From: Undaria pinnatifida
Taxonomy: Eukaryota; Sar; Phaeophyceae; Laminariales; Alariaceae
Length of the DNA stretch: 64,000 bases
Assembly (NCBI GenBank): GCA_012845835.1
Contig: JABAKD010000022.1
Coordinates: 7,101,542 to 7,165,541 of the forward strand
Reading direction: 5' to 3'
Shown piece after piece: positions 26,616 to 34,170 of the stretch. How positions within the stretch are numbered: position 1 is the stretch's first letter; the number at the start of each line of letters is the position of its first letter. The notes beneath the pieces were generated by a model. It did not search any database, had not been told where the DNA came from, and saw nothing but the letters and a program-made list of their open reading frames with translations. Made by a program: the position numbers and the translations under genes.

Positions 26616-29600
26616 CGGCAACATCCAACAACAAATAGCATGAACCATAAAAACTTACATGTATACCTGGTAGAACGTAACACGAACAGCAGTGGTCCCT
26701 CTATATATTGCCGGTTGAGTAATGCCGGTTGCCCACTATAGTGCCTTGCAATCGCTTGGCACAGATGGGAACAACCAGTAGTGGCGGTATGCCGAGTAGT
26801 GCCGGTTTCCGCTTTAGTGCCAGTGTTTGCCTCTATAGTGCCAGTGCTTGCCTCTATAGTGCCAGTGCTTGCCTCTATAGTGCCAGTGCTTGCCTCTATA
26901 GTGCCAGTGCTTGCCTCTATAGTGCCAGTGTTTGCTTCTATAGTGCCAATGTTTGCCTTTATAGTGCCAGTGTTTGCCTCTATAGTGCCGGTGTTTGCCT
27001 CTTTAGTGCAAAGGGACCACTACTGATTTAACAGCAACAAACATCAGCAGCAGTGTCCGTGCTCACGCTGCATAATCATTTTTCCACCGCACTGCCCAGA
27101 GACGCATGTGTAACTCCAGTTTCGAAGAAATTTGTCTCCGAAACAGAGGTGCAGTCTTATCGTGGTTGTATCCTTTCCCCAACGACATTTTTGCTGTCCG
27201 CCTCCTTTTTTTGTCTCTTTCCCCCCCCCCCCCCCCCCCCCCGCCGCTCCAGGACCGTGAGAGCAGCACTGCCGTCATTGGACATGGGGGGCATGGTGTT
27301 GGAGGAGGAGGGCAACACAACCAGATGCACCAGCAGCAGATGGTTGGCCAGATGCAGATGGCGCCCATGGGGGCCTTCGGCGGGCAGCAGTTCGCGCAGG
27401 GGGGGGGGGGGATGATGGGCCAGCAGATGGGGCACATGCAGCAGCAGATGCACCAGCAGCAGATGTCAGGGGGGGGCATGCCGCAGGCGACGGGTAACCG
27501 CATTTATGTGGGGAACCTGGCCTGGACTGTGGAGTGGCAGGAGCTGAAGGACCACATGAGGACCGTAGGGAAAGTCGTGCACGCCGATGTGCTTCAGGAT
27601 GGTGACGGCCGCTCGAAGGTGGGTTTTGGTTGGGGTTGGTCGGGTTTTGGAACGAACACGTCTAAATGGAAGGGCAGAGGTGTTGGAGAAACTGAATCGT
27701 TACGCATGCGCGTGCGTGCCTATACGACGGAGGCGTATGCAAGCGTCAGTCGCCGTTTATGATTGGGTGGCTTCATCCAGTCTCCATCCATTCACCCACC
27801 CGTTCATTTCATCCATCCATCCATCCGCCTATCCACTGTGACATGTAAGAAGGAAGCAGGTGTTCACAACTACATGACCGACGCCTATTTTTTTTTGCTC
27901 AATTTTGGGTTAGGTCATTCAGCGGTACCGGTAGGTACGTGGTCAACCCCTGTGTCCACAACCGAAGGGGGCTGCCTGTGCACTACCGATAGGGCAGCCT
28001 GCCTCTTTCGAGTGCGGGTCTACTCTTGCGCCTTGCCTTACCTGAGCTTCGCATGTGGCTGCCGTGCCATCTTTCTTGTCGTTCGGCGTTGTTTGATTTA
28101 TCGCCTGAGTGTCAGCAATGTATGAAGTGGATACAGGACGCGGCTGATACTGGCAGTCTGGTGCAGCGCGCGAACAGACAGTATTGTTGCTCTTATTTTG
28201 TAGTAGCCGGCCAGCAGTTGCCAAGCCGTACATTTCGTCAAAATGCGTGCGTGCCACTAATACTTGCTGGGCAGGTCGACATGCGTTCTTCTCCAGCGAT
28301 AACATGAAATTCTGCGCATGCAAAATGTTGGGGATGTGGCGACATCCTGTATGGCAGCCGCTCGTGGTTTGGAGCTCTGTTTGTGTCACGGCTCTATTAA
28401 CGTCAAATTGGTATTTCCGCTAGCGTGTTTGTTCGCTCCAGTTTTCTACCGTGCGTAGATCGCCCGCATGTCGTCCCCTCCGCCCTTAGACGAATCCCTT
28501 AAGAACCATGTTCTGGTTTTTTGGGGGCATACTACGTGGCATTATCGGGGAGTCATTTATGTAGACCCAAAAGGTAACTTCCAGACCACGGAGCCGGCCT
28601 CCTCGACATCTTCGTTTCGCATCGGTAGGGGTCCTTTTTTTGTCCCTCGACGTCCGTCGTCTCCACCTCTTGTCCCGTTGGCTTGTGTCCGTCGCGCACG
28701 TGTAGCGCTCAACGTAACGTAACGTAGCGTAGCATCTCTTTTTTTCCTGCGTCCCTCCTTGCTCCCAGCAGCACGCTGTTTTTCCGCTCCTCCCGACTCT
28801 GCTCAAGCCTACCCTGCCGTAAGCCTACCCTGCCTTACCCTGGCCTACCCGAACCTACGCCACCTCAAATCATCCTACCCTACCCTACCCTACCCTACCC
28901 TACCCTACCGTACCCTACCCTACCCCACCTACCCGCACCTCCCCTCACCGCACCGCACCGCACCGCACAGGGCTGCGGCATCGTGGAGTACGAGGACACC
29001 CGCGGGGCCAACCGCGCAATTCGAGAGCTCAACAACACCGCCCTCGGCGGGCGGCCCATCTTCGTGCGCGAGGACCGAGAGCAGCAGAGCGTGCGCCAGG
29101 GAAGGCGTGGAGGAGGAGGGGGGCAGGCGAATGGCGGAGGGGGGGGGGGCGGCGGCGGGGCTAACATTGCCGGCCGTCAGCTATACGTGGGAAATCTGTC
29201 GTTCGAGACGACGTGGGCGGATCTGAAGGATCATTTCCGTGCCGCTGGTGAGGTGGAGCGCGCGGATGTAATGATGGACAGCTCGCGCAGGTCCAAGGGA
29301 TGGGGAACGGTCCGGTTCAGCTCTCCGGTGAGTCTTTTTTATCTGTGGGATGGTTCGTGTTTTGTCTTTTTTTGGGCTTGGGTTTTGTTGTCTCTTTTTT
29401 GGGGGGGTGGGTTTGTTGGGTAGGCGCATAGTTGGTTGGGTTGGTGTATGGGGGTGTGGGGTGGATGGTTGGTTGATTGGATGGATGGGTGGTTGATTGG
29501 GTGGATGGGTGGGTGGAAAGACTTGGTGAGTGGTTGAGGGCGCGGCGGAGGGGGGGATGGTTGGTTGGGTATGTTTGGGTGGAGGGGAAGGAGCGAGAGG

Positions 29601-31468
29601 CGGACAGGGCTGAGCGGTTTCTCTGGGGCAAGGGTAGCATGATAACCCGGGCTTGTTCCGTGTGGTACACCAAGTATATGACATTAAGCTTAGCATACTC
29701 GGTGTGGTGTGATTTGATCAAGAGCTCGGCTTATACTAGTGGTACCTAATAGCTGGTAACCCGTTTAGATTTGCACCCACGTGTTTGGGCACAAACTCTT
29801 TGGAATTCCGGCGGGATAATTGCTGCAGGGTGGTATCAGGGTTTATACAGCTTTGTTATGTTTTATTTTATTTTATTTTTCTGTTCTTTCCGGCGTTGTC
29901 TGATAAATTATTGACTCCCGAAAGAGAGGGGGGGCTGACGAAACGACTCTTTGGCTGGAGACCCCTCCCAACCTTCGGCGGCAGATGGTCACCCTGGCAA
30001 AATACATACGAGTCATGTATATTATTGAGAGGATAATACATGTGTAAAACGAGCGAACGATGTATCACGCAGCTTGCGAAGATGAGTATCGACCCTAAAT
30101 TTGTCGAACTCGCAGCTGACGTATTTCAAATGTTTTTACAAAATGTGTCGCATGTCAGTATTTTAGCAAACAGCAGTAAGTGTACTCGAATCAAACGAAT
30201 CAAACAGCACTTTTTTGTTTCGTGGGAACGGCAGTAGACATGATCCGAAGTAGAAACAGCAATATATTGGTAGCAGGTAACAATCTGCACTGCTGTGAGG
30301 TTTGTCGGTCGGTACGGCGGGTTTCTTTTCTCTTATTGCTGGTGCCATGCCCTCGTTGTTTCGAGCGAGCCCCTTGCTGTCGCCCGTGGTCGTGATTGTG
30401 GCTGAAAGCTCCGTGTTAGTGTCTTCGCCCATTGCTCCCTTGTCAATGGTTGACTTTCCACCCATCGCCCGTTTCTTCCGCACCAGGACCCTCCTCAGCC
30501 ATCGTTCCCCATGATACCTGCCTGCCTGCCTGCCTGCCTGCCCTGTTTTCCCTCTATACTTGCATTATTTAGAACTACTGATACGCAAATCTGATCGAAA
30601 TCTCTTTCTCGCTAGTTGTCTTTTTTGCCCTTCTTCCCTCTCTCTTGTTTGTCAAGAAAGAAGCGTAAACAAACCCGACCTGGCGAGTTGATTATGATCG
30701 ATGTCATCTAGTCTCCTCCTCTCTAGTGGCAGGTCCTCATGTCGTGTTGATAGATCAGTCAATGTCATTTTATCTCGTGTCACGTCTCTTATCGTATCAT
30801 ACCACAGCACATCTTATCACATCATTATTTTTTCTCTTCTCGTTCCATCTCATGCCGTGCCATCCCATCCCATCTACTCGGACGATACGTGCGTTTCGGG
30901 AGAGCCGGAGGAAGTCCGTACCTTATTATTCGAAGTCGAAGTATTTGATTATCTCATGCGATGTCATCCCATCACGTCAACATCTCATCTCATCGCGCCC
31001 CACACTAAACCACCCAATCCCTCCCCACCCCATCCTATTGCGTCTAGTGTCATGTCCTCCCATCTCATCTAATGTCATCCCCTCCCATCTCATCTAATGT
31101 CATCCCCTCCCATCCCATCCCACCCCATATAAATTTATTCCGTCCCATCTCATCCCATCCTATACCATCCCGTCCCTCCCCGCCCCATCCTGTTCTTCGA
31201 TATCATATCGTCCCATCTCATATCATCCCATCCCATCCCATCCCATTCTACCCCATCGAATGCGCTTATGGAGCAGGAAGAGGCCCAATCCGCTATCCAG
31301 GAGCTTAACGGAACCGAGCTTGGCTCCCGACAGATTGAGGTGAGGGAGGACAGCAAGACCGGCGGCGGCGTCTCCAACAACGTCGGCACTCCTTCAGGAG
31401 TGGCCGTATCTGCCGCGACAACTGCAAACCCGCCGCCTTCTGTGGCCCCCGTAAGCACTACCTCCTGA
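4909..31468 (+). CDS. Multi-RRM RNA-binding protein, Gbp2/Hrb1/hnRNP-M-like, 5' partial
   Basis: Six exons join in frame: 4909-5071, 17664-17812, 23436-23618, 27253-27618, 28971-29327 and 31277-31468, giving 469 codons plus stop within the window. The product carries the second half of one RRM and three further complete RRMs. Each complete RRM has an RNP2-like VYVGNLAW-type strand and an RNP1-like GCGIVEY-type strand, followed by an FVRED tail. Glycine-rich and Met/Gln-rich linkers separate them. This layout is typical of Gbp2/Hrb1 and hnRNP-M-type proteins, which bind mRNA and sometimes G-rich single-stranded telomeric DNA. That binding role is known for the family and not shown here. The start codon and the first half of RRM1 are missing, so they lie upstream. 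The last exon may not be terminal: a GTAAGC donor-like site sits at 31451 inside it. Confidence 0.85.
7325..7475 (-). mobile_element. Retroposon-like repeat with A-tail
   Basis: Second copy of the family at 2975-3125, with the same order of landmarks and a T run at 7331-7343 (A-tail on the minus strand). Confidence 0.6.
8270..9065. repeat. Irregular ATCGATACCTAT / AATAGGTATCGAT array
   Basis: Many diverged units of CGATCGATACCTAT and its reverse complement, spaced 60-130 bp, in both orientations. A related array lies at 10370-10905. No protein is encoded. Confidence 0.6.
9242..9322 (-). mobile_element. TTAA-flanked MITE
   Basis: TTAA on both sides, 73-bp core with CGACTGGAAACCCGTTT at one end and CTCCAAAGGGG at the other. 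Same family as 12691-12771 and 37319-37400. Confidence 0.7.
9518..9682. repeat. GGGTC-rich element
   Basis: Starts CCAGGGCTTTTGACGGGCC, with internal GGGTCGGGTCGGGTC and GACCCG on the far side. Family of about eleven copies in this window with ends near CAGGGYTTTTCACGGGTC. Confidence 0.65.
9945..10235. repeat. GGGTC-rich element
   Basis: Units of CTCGCGGGTCGGGTAGG and CCAGGAGGTATTCGAAC-type sequence, ending in GACCTGATCCGTGAATAG. Confidence 0.6.
10370..10905. repeat. Second ATCGATACCTA array
   Basis: Units of TCTATCGATACCTACTGTC-type sequence recur about every 50 bp. Closely related to 8270-9065. Confidence 0.55.
11455..11710 (+). other. Unrecognised GC-rich open stretch in an intron
   Basis: Reads [20 protein letters not shown] and continues Ala/Gly/Thr/Arg-rich to about VPGGVVE before a GTCAGT sequence. 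Codon-like GC richness contrasts with the flanks, but the reverse strand is open as well, and its phase does not suit exons A and B. It could be a captured exon fragment. Confidence 0.2.
11810..12095. mobile_element. Foldback element with about 130-bp inverted arms
   Basis: The left arm 11810-11945 and right arm 11967-12095 are near-perfect inverted copies separated by 21 bases. Landmarks include CGCCACGTGCGAAG, GACGTGCCCTGGG, CTGGCCGAAGAATTGCTAAT and CCCTTGACAAGGG with their complements in reverse order. No clear target duplication was found. A transcript would form a long hairpin. Confidence 0.9.
12105..12400 (-). mobile_element. tRNA-derived SINE
   Basis: On the minus strand the head carries an A-box-like GGTGGCGTATCAGG and a B-box-like GAGTTCGATTC. 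The body shares AAGCCATGGTCACAGGTGTC, ATCGCGCATAGGG and TCATCGAGTGTTGCTAAC with 47860-48155 and partly with 15415-15600. Confidence 0.7.
12494..12833 (+). mobile_element. ACGCGTGC-family MITE with nested TTAA MITE
   Basis: The left end is ACGCGCGCTACGTACGATGG and the right end is CCTCTATTGTAGC. The internal order GGAGCTTAAGACATGTC, GCTACCGG, GGCCTAGAGGTAC, GATTTTGGGTTAA, GGAGCCCCGTC matches the copies at 37100, 43629 (reversed) and 56801. Confidence 0.75.
12691..12771 (+). mobile_element. TTAA MITE nested in an ACGCGTGC MITE
   Basis: 81 bp between TTAA at 12687-12690 and TTAA at 12772-12775. The ends CCCTCTAGAG and GTAGAGGGG are inverted. TTAA duplication with CCC-starting ends is characteristic of piggyBac-type elements. 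Empty versions of the same host site are at 56982-56985 and 43691-43694. Confidence 0.8.
14641..14719 (-). mobile_element. TTAA-family MITE, degenerate ends
   Basis: ACTGGAAACCCGTTTTTGAG to GGGGCTCTAAAGGGGTTATA. The flanking TTAA motifs are mutated on both sides. Confidence 0.6.
14883..14963 (-). mobile_element. TTAA-flanked MITE
   Basis: TTAA at 14879-14882 and 14964-14967. Core from CGCCTTTAGAACTGG to GGGCTCTCAAGGGG. Confidence 0.7.
15085..15295 (+). mobile_element. Right part of an ACGCGTGC-family MITE with nested TTAA MITE
   Basis: Retains CCGACGATTTTGGGT before the nested element, GGAACCTCGACGTTCA after it, and the end GCCTCTATCGTGGCAGGCG. The left half is not recognisable. Confidence 0.55.
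15117..15228 (-). mobile_element. TTAA MITE with internal duplication
   Basis: TTAA at 15113-15116 and 15229-15232. The segment CTGGAAACCCGTTTTTCG is present twice, making this copy about 30 bp longer. It sits in the same host position (after CGATTTTGGGT) as the copies at 12691 and 37319. Confidence 0.65.
15415..15600 (-). mobile_element. Truncated SINE body
   Basis: Matches the SINE body (GTGGTCACAGGTATC, ATCGCGCAGAGGGTTCAGCA, CTCGTCGATTTTCATCG) but lacks the tRNA-like head. Confidence 0.55.
15765..15955. repeat. GGGTC-rich element
   Basis: Starts CCAGGGTTTTTTACGGGTC and contains two ATCAGGAGGT units with TCTCACGGG. Confidence 0.6.
16100..16650. repeat. Tandem array of about 115-120-bp units
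   Basis: About five diverged units with TTAAGGCGTTTCTT, CGGCTAGGGCCTGCCCCTA, CCAGCAGCCAACAGCCCGTA and GTTTTTGGAAAAGG. Confidence 0.75.
17664..17812 (+). CDS. RRM gene exon B: glycine-rich linker and start of second RRM
   Basis: The acceptor TTTGCAG precedes 17664 and the donor GTCCGT starts at 17813. The exon encodes [12 protein letters not shown], then an Asn/Gly/Arg-rich spacer, then [15 protein letters not shown], the first strand (RNP2) and start of helix 1 of an RRM. Two bases complete the glycine codon from the previous exon and it ends at phase 0. The 3' edge of this exon and its donor are partially duplicated 154 bp downstream. Confidence 0.85.
17774..18076 (+). repeat. Tandem duplication of exon B 3' end plus donor and intron start
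   Basis: Unit 1 (17774-17920) spans [12 protein letters not shown], the donor and about 105 bases of intron. Unit 2 (17928-18076) repeats it with the coding part kept as [12 protein letters not shown] and a donor GTGCGT. The offset is 154 bp. Unit 2 has no obvious acceptor, so it is probably a non-spliced exon fragment, though its donor could compete with the real one. Confidence 0.85.
18820..18890 (-). repeat. Small dispersed repeat encoding [10 protein letters not shown]-like frame
   Basis: The minus strand reads [19 protein letters not shown]. Related copies are at 7918-7985 (minus), 30062-30140 (plus, [19 protein letters not shown]), 25806-25880, 17424-17475, 17578-17630 and 1640-1700, most diverged. 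Whether it is a transposon end or a peptide is unknown. Confidence 0.6.
20088..20327. mobile_element. Inverted-repeat element with about 40-bp termini
   Basis: Left terminus TGCACGTACGTGCAAGG then CAGATTTGCACGTAAACTCA. The right terminus carries the complementary TTGAATTTACGTGCAAATCT and CTTGCACGTTCGTGC. The core holds a short GGGGTTAGGGTTAGGGTCAG telomere-like run. No open frame of note. Confidence 0.8.
22515..22600. repeat. GGGTC-rich element, short
   Basis: Starts CAGGGCTTTTCACGCGTC, with one GAGGAGGTGTTTGATATCTC unit. Confidence 0.6.
23018..23112. repeat. GGGTC-rich element, short
   Basis: ATCGGGTCAGGAGGTTTTCT, then CGGGTCGGGCCGG and CCGACCCGTGAC. Confidence 0.55.
23436..23618 (+). CDS. 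RRM gene exon C: remainder of second RRM
   Basis: The exon starts after GAGCAG and ends before the donor GTGGGT at 23619. It has 61 codons and is phase 0 at both ends. It encodes [19 protein letters not shown], the RNP1-like strand RGCGIVEF, and the tail [11 protein letters not shown]. Joining WQ from exon B to DLKDHM restores the canonical helix 1 of this RRM subfamily, which supports the 5.6 kb intron. Confidence 0.88.
23823..23910 (+). mobile_element. TTAA-family MITE, degenerate
   Basis: TAACCCCTTGAGAGCCCC to ACGGGTTTCCAATTGTACAG. The flanking TTAA motifs are lost. Confidence 0.6.
24375..24950. repeat. Tandem array of about 250-bp units
   Basis: Units share GTATGGCGGGACATG, AGCAGTAGGCCGCAGATAT, CATGCCAGCCACAGCCGCTG and GCTCTTATTTTGTAGTGGAA. 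About two and a half copies. Confidence 0.7.
25978..26375. repeat. Two adjacent GGGTC-rich elements
   Basis: The first runs from AAGGCTTTTCGCCGGTCATG to CCGATCCGTAAAAGTCCCGG. The second begins near 26200 and ends CCCGCGAGAAGTGACAC. Confidence 0.65.
26497..26614 (+). mobile_element. Truncated retroposon-like copy with about 40 A tail
   Basis: Carries ACACGACGCGTATGAAAATA, GTGGTGAGCT and CATCCGCCGGA, then an uninterrupted A tract to about 26614. The long pure tail suggests a comparatively young insertion or later slippage. Confidence 0.65.
26687..27025 (+). mobile_element. Pogo-like MITE expanded by a 21-bp array
   Basis: Ends CAGCAGTGGTCCCT and AGGGACCACTACTG are inverted. About nine copies of a 21-bp unit containing CTCTATAGTGCCAGTG fill 26815-27010. 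CAG-starting ends with CCTCTATA resemble the pogo/Tigger group. No TA duplication is visible at this copy. Confidence 0.7.
27253..27618 (+). CDS. RRM gene exon D: Met/Gln-rich linker and first half of third RRM
   Basis: The acceptor is CTCCAG after a run of about 20 C, and the donor GTGGGT starts at 27619. It has 122 codons, phase 0 at both ends. It begins DRES, continuing the RE|DRE motif from exon C, then a long Gly/His/Met/Gln linker (several MHQQQM and GGGG segments), then [15 protein letters not shown] and [19 protein letters not shown], ending in GRSK. The low-complexity linker is the likely disordered spacer between RRM2 and RRM3. Confidence 0.88.
27619..28970 (+). other. 1.35 kb intron of the RRM gene ending in pentamer repeats
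   Basis: Mostly unrecognised sequence, with CATC-rich low complexity near 27780-27835. The last 110 bases are (CTACC) repeats followed by (CACCG) repeats that run directly into the acceptor CACAG at 28966-28970. Confidence 0.6.
28865..28970 (+). repeat. CTACC and CACCG pentamers at the exon E acceptor
   Basis: About ten CTACC units then about five CACCG units, ending in the acceptor CACAG. Acts as the pyrimidine-rich tract. Confidence 0.8.
28971..29327 (+). CDS. RRM gene exon E: end of third RRM, linker, start of fourth RRM
   Basis: The acceptor CACAG closes a (CACCG) repeat and the donor GTGAGT starts at 29328. It has 119 codons, phase 0. It starts [13 protein letters not shown] directly after the SK of exon D, runs through [14 protein letters not shown], then an Arg/Gly-rich linker, then [21 protein letters not shown], and stops after VRFSSP inside RNP1 of the fourth RRM. 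The RNP1 of RRM4 is GWGTVRF and not GCGIVEY, so this domain is the most divergent. Confidence 0.88.
30062..30140 (+). repeat. Small dispersed repeat, best preserved plus-strand copy
   Basis: Reads [20 protein letters not shown] in one frame. Same family as 18820-18890. Confidence 0.6.
30840..31265 (+). repeat. Imperfect CATCC/CCCAT array before exon F
   Basis: Dispersed short runs of CCCATCCCATC with interruptions such as CTAATGTCATCCCCTCCCAT repeated in tandem at 31050-31110. Confidence 0.75.
31277..31468 (+). CDS. RRM gene exon F: end of fourth RRM and C-terminal tail
   Basis: The acceptor GGAGCAG precedes 31277 and the stop TGA is at 31466-31468. It encodes [19 protein letters not shown] and IEVRED, which completes RRM4, followed by a Ser/Ala/Pro/Thr-rich tail. 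It is 64 codons including stop and joins exon E in phase. A donor-like GTAAGC at 31451 could splice out the last few codons to a further exon, so the C-terminus is less certain than the rest. Confidence 0.78.
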   Translation, partial: EEAQSAIQELNGTELGSRQIEVREDSKTGGGVSNNVGTPSGVAVSAATTANPPPSVAPVSTTS

Positions 31469-32574
31469 CGCGCCTGATCGCGATCGGACCCGATTGATCT
31501 AAAAGAGAGGCAGTTTTAGGGGGGGGGGGGGGGAGGATATGTCCCCTCATGCATACCGCTTCCTGACGAGGCTGGTCAGGATCGAGTCCGACCGATCAAA
31601 AATAGGCAAGGGGGGGTAATGTCTATCCCCTCATGCCGGTGGTAAAAACGAAAGACTGGGGGGGGGGGGGGGGGGAAGGGGGGCGCGCGCGGCTTGGCTA
31701 CGGTCATGATGCTCAACGCGCCTATAGCCTCCTCTCTCGTCAATTAATGTTTTTTTTTTTCGTTTTTCTTGTTGGCGGGGAACGGGGTTTTCGTTGCTTT
31801 TTTTGTTTTGCTTTCTTTCGTCGGGCGTCGTCGTCGTCGTCGTTTTTTTTTTTTTTTTTGCACGCGATATTTGTTGGCTCCAGGATAAATGAGAGGGAAA
31901 TTATGACCGATTACATGCCGGCCGGCGATTGCCGTTTTTGCACTTCGATTTTTTTTTTGCTCTCGTTGTAGAGTCCTACAGTGTGTATGTGCTGTGATTC
32001 TTCGGCCAAAAGCCGAAGAGATCGTGGGAGGTAAGAGTCGTGGAATGGGGCAGGAGGAGGAGGAGGAGGAGGCGGCCGCGGTAGTGGTGGTGGTGGTGGT
32101 GGTGGTGGTGATAGTAGTGACTTCTTGCGTATGGCGTGATTTTGCGTGTGCACGTTTTCATGGCGGCTTTGTCTTTTTTATCGCGCCTCATGATGTACGC
32201 AAGGGTACCGATCCGGGTAAAAAAAAACGCAATTATACGAAATCAACTACGTTCCTCGGGAGTTTTCGCCACACCGGAAAAAAAGAAAGAACGCGCGCCG
32301 ACGGGGAGGATGAAGAGGTGGACGGACGGATGATCGCTGTTTTATTTTTTTTTGGGAGGGGGGGGGCAGCATGGGGCAGCTTCCGCACCCTTGTCGCAGC
32401 CAGAGACGGGGTGGGTAGAGGGTCGGGCCGTGGGGGGGGGCGGGGGAGGAGGAAGGGAGGGAGCGCACGGCCAGACCGCGAAGGGAGGCCACTAAGCCCT
32501 ACACGCGTAGTCTGTTGTGTTTTTTTTTCTCAAGAGGTTTTTGTGTGTCGCTCTTCTTCTGGTGGAAAATTGCA

Positions 32575-32795
32575 GTGTTTTCGACGGGTCGTGACCGGAC
32601 CCGCGGTTCGGGCCCTGCCGTGCCAGGAGTTTTTCAAACTGTGGCGGGTCGAGCCGGGTTGATTCTGGAATAAGTTCCGAGTTTTCACGTGTCGGATCGG
32701 GAAATTTTCGAAGTCTCAAGGATGGGCCGGGTGTTGTCACCCTCACCCTGCCCCACTCTACCTGCGAGAAGTGATTTGACCCGTGAAAATCCATA
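32575..32795. repeat. GGGTC-rich element
   Basis: Starts TTTTCGACGGGTCGTGACC and ends TTTGACCCGTGAAAATCC, so the ends are inverted. Internal units are diverged. Confidence 0.6.
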
Positions 32796-33110
32796 AAGAT
32801 TATCGAAGCGAGCGATTCTCCGCCCGTGCGTTGGGGAGAAGCGTCGAAACGAAAGATTATCTTGTGTGTGATAGTGCCCCCCTGCTTGTTTTTCCTCTCA
32901 TGTTTTTGTCCCTCGCACCGGAAGAATAAAAGACCGGGCGCGCGCGAATAAGTACACGGAGAAGCGGCGCGCTAAAAGACATGAGTTCGAGCTCGAGTGG
33001 TTTTCGTCTGTTTACAGAAGCGTTCGTAGATGTGCACAAGGGATTGAGAGAGGGGATGGGGGGAGGGGGAGGGGCGTATGATTCGCAAGCATGAAAGACG
33101 AAACCAGCTA

Positions 33111-33295
33111 CAGTTGGGGTGCCTCTATAGTGCGGGTATGTGCACTATAGAGGTAAATACCGGCATTATAGCGGCAACCGGCACTACTCCGCATACTGCC
33201 ACTACTGGTTGTTCCTATCTGTGCCAAGCGATTTCACGGGCACTATAGCGGGCAACCGGCACTACTCAACCCGCACTATAGAGGAACCTCTGCTG
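33111..33295 (-). mobile_element. Pogo-like MITE with TA duplication
   Basis: Left end CAGTTGGGGTGCCTCTATAG, right end CTATAGAGGAACCTCTGCTG, with matching CACTATAGAGG inner parts. TA lies on both sides (33109-33110 and 33296-33297), as for Tc1/mariner elements. The interior matches the start of the 26687 element in reverse. Confidence 0.82.
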
Positions 33296-34074
33296 TAGTT
33301 GACCGTGCACGTCGATGGCTGGCGTTAGCTTCCTGCATAGAAGCTAGGGTCTCGAGGTCGAACTTGGTGCCAGGAGGGAGAAGGAGGTGGAGGGCCTCTA
33401 TTGCTGTTTGTTCGTGCCACCACCCGCGCACCAGTTTTGCTCGATCGAACAAAAATCAATGTCGAGAGAACACAAACAACACGCCTGTAGCCGTATCAGG
33501 CGGGCAGGCGGACGAGGTACGGGGCTCAGTCAAATAGAGCCCCGGAGCAGTAGATAGGGTTGGATAGGGTAGCGTAGGGGTAAGAAAGAGTCCGGGGGGA
33601 TTAGGGAGGGGGGGGGGGGGCTCGGGGGGTAAAAATGGCGATGTTTCATCGCAGCGGCTCTTTCGCGTGTGCTCACTGAAAGAGATGCTGACTTGTTGCC
33701 GTTCTTGGCCTCTTCCACCGCCCGCCTCCCTTTTTTTTTTCTTGTTGTTTCTTTTGTTGTTCCCTTACAACCCACTCTCTCTTCCCTGCCGTGAGCGGGG
33801 GATGGAGCGAGCGGAGCGTGGCCGGCCGGCCCCCTCCCCCCGCCCCGCCTTTTTGGATTATTTTGGTAAAAGAGTGGATGTGTGTGTGCTTCGGTTTTGT
33901 CTAGATTGACTATTTTTTGTGTTAGGTTGGCACCACGCTTTAGTAGACTACAAGGAGCGAGGTGCACTCGAGTCAAGTTTCCATTTCTTCGGAGCGCTAA
34001 GCCGGACGAACATTACAGTGCTACCACGAGACCTTTCACTCCTAAGAGATTTGCTTTTTAGGGGTTCATTCTCA

Positions 34075-34170
34075 GAGGTTCCTTTGTTCCTCTTAGAGGT
34101 TCCTCTGTTCCTCTTAGAGGTTCCTCTGTTCCTCTTAGAGGTTCCTCTGTTCCTCTTAGAGGTTTCTCTC
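34075..34170 (+). repeat. 21-bp array TTCCTCTGTTCCTCTTAGAGG
   Basis: Four to five near-perfect units, each internally semi-palindromic (CCTCT with AGAGG). Confidence 0.85.

Larger units (their letters stand above)
23619..27252 (+). other. 3.6 kb intron of the RRM gene
   Basis: Contents are a degenerate TTAA MITE (23823-23910), a roughly 250-bp tandem array (24375-24950), a G homopolymer (about 25128-25146), two GGGTC elements (25978-26375), a retroposon-like repeat ending in a long A tract (26497-26614), and a pogo-like MITE with an internal 21-bp array (26687-27025). A long C tract abuts the acceptor. No gene was seen. Confidence 0.65.
29328..31276 (+). other. 1.9 kb intron of the RRM gene ending in CATCC repeats
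   Basis: The 5' part is G/T-rich (TTGG and GGAT-like, 29400-29590). A copy of the small FVEL-type repeat lies at 30062-30140, and CCTG repeats near 30520-30540. The 3' part, about 30840-31265, is an imperfect CATCC/CCCAT array that serves as an extended pyrimidine-rich tract before the acceptor. Confidence 0.6.

Noticed and set aside
27106-27252. Extension of RRM exon D upstream
   Set aside because: The open frame continues through the C tract, but the DRES join to exon C and the CAG acceptor fix the exon start at 27253.
31994-32662. 222-codon plus-strand frame
   Set aside because: Made of GGA/GGT microsatellites and part of a GGGTC element. No protein features.
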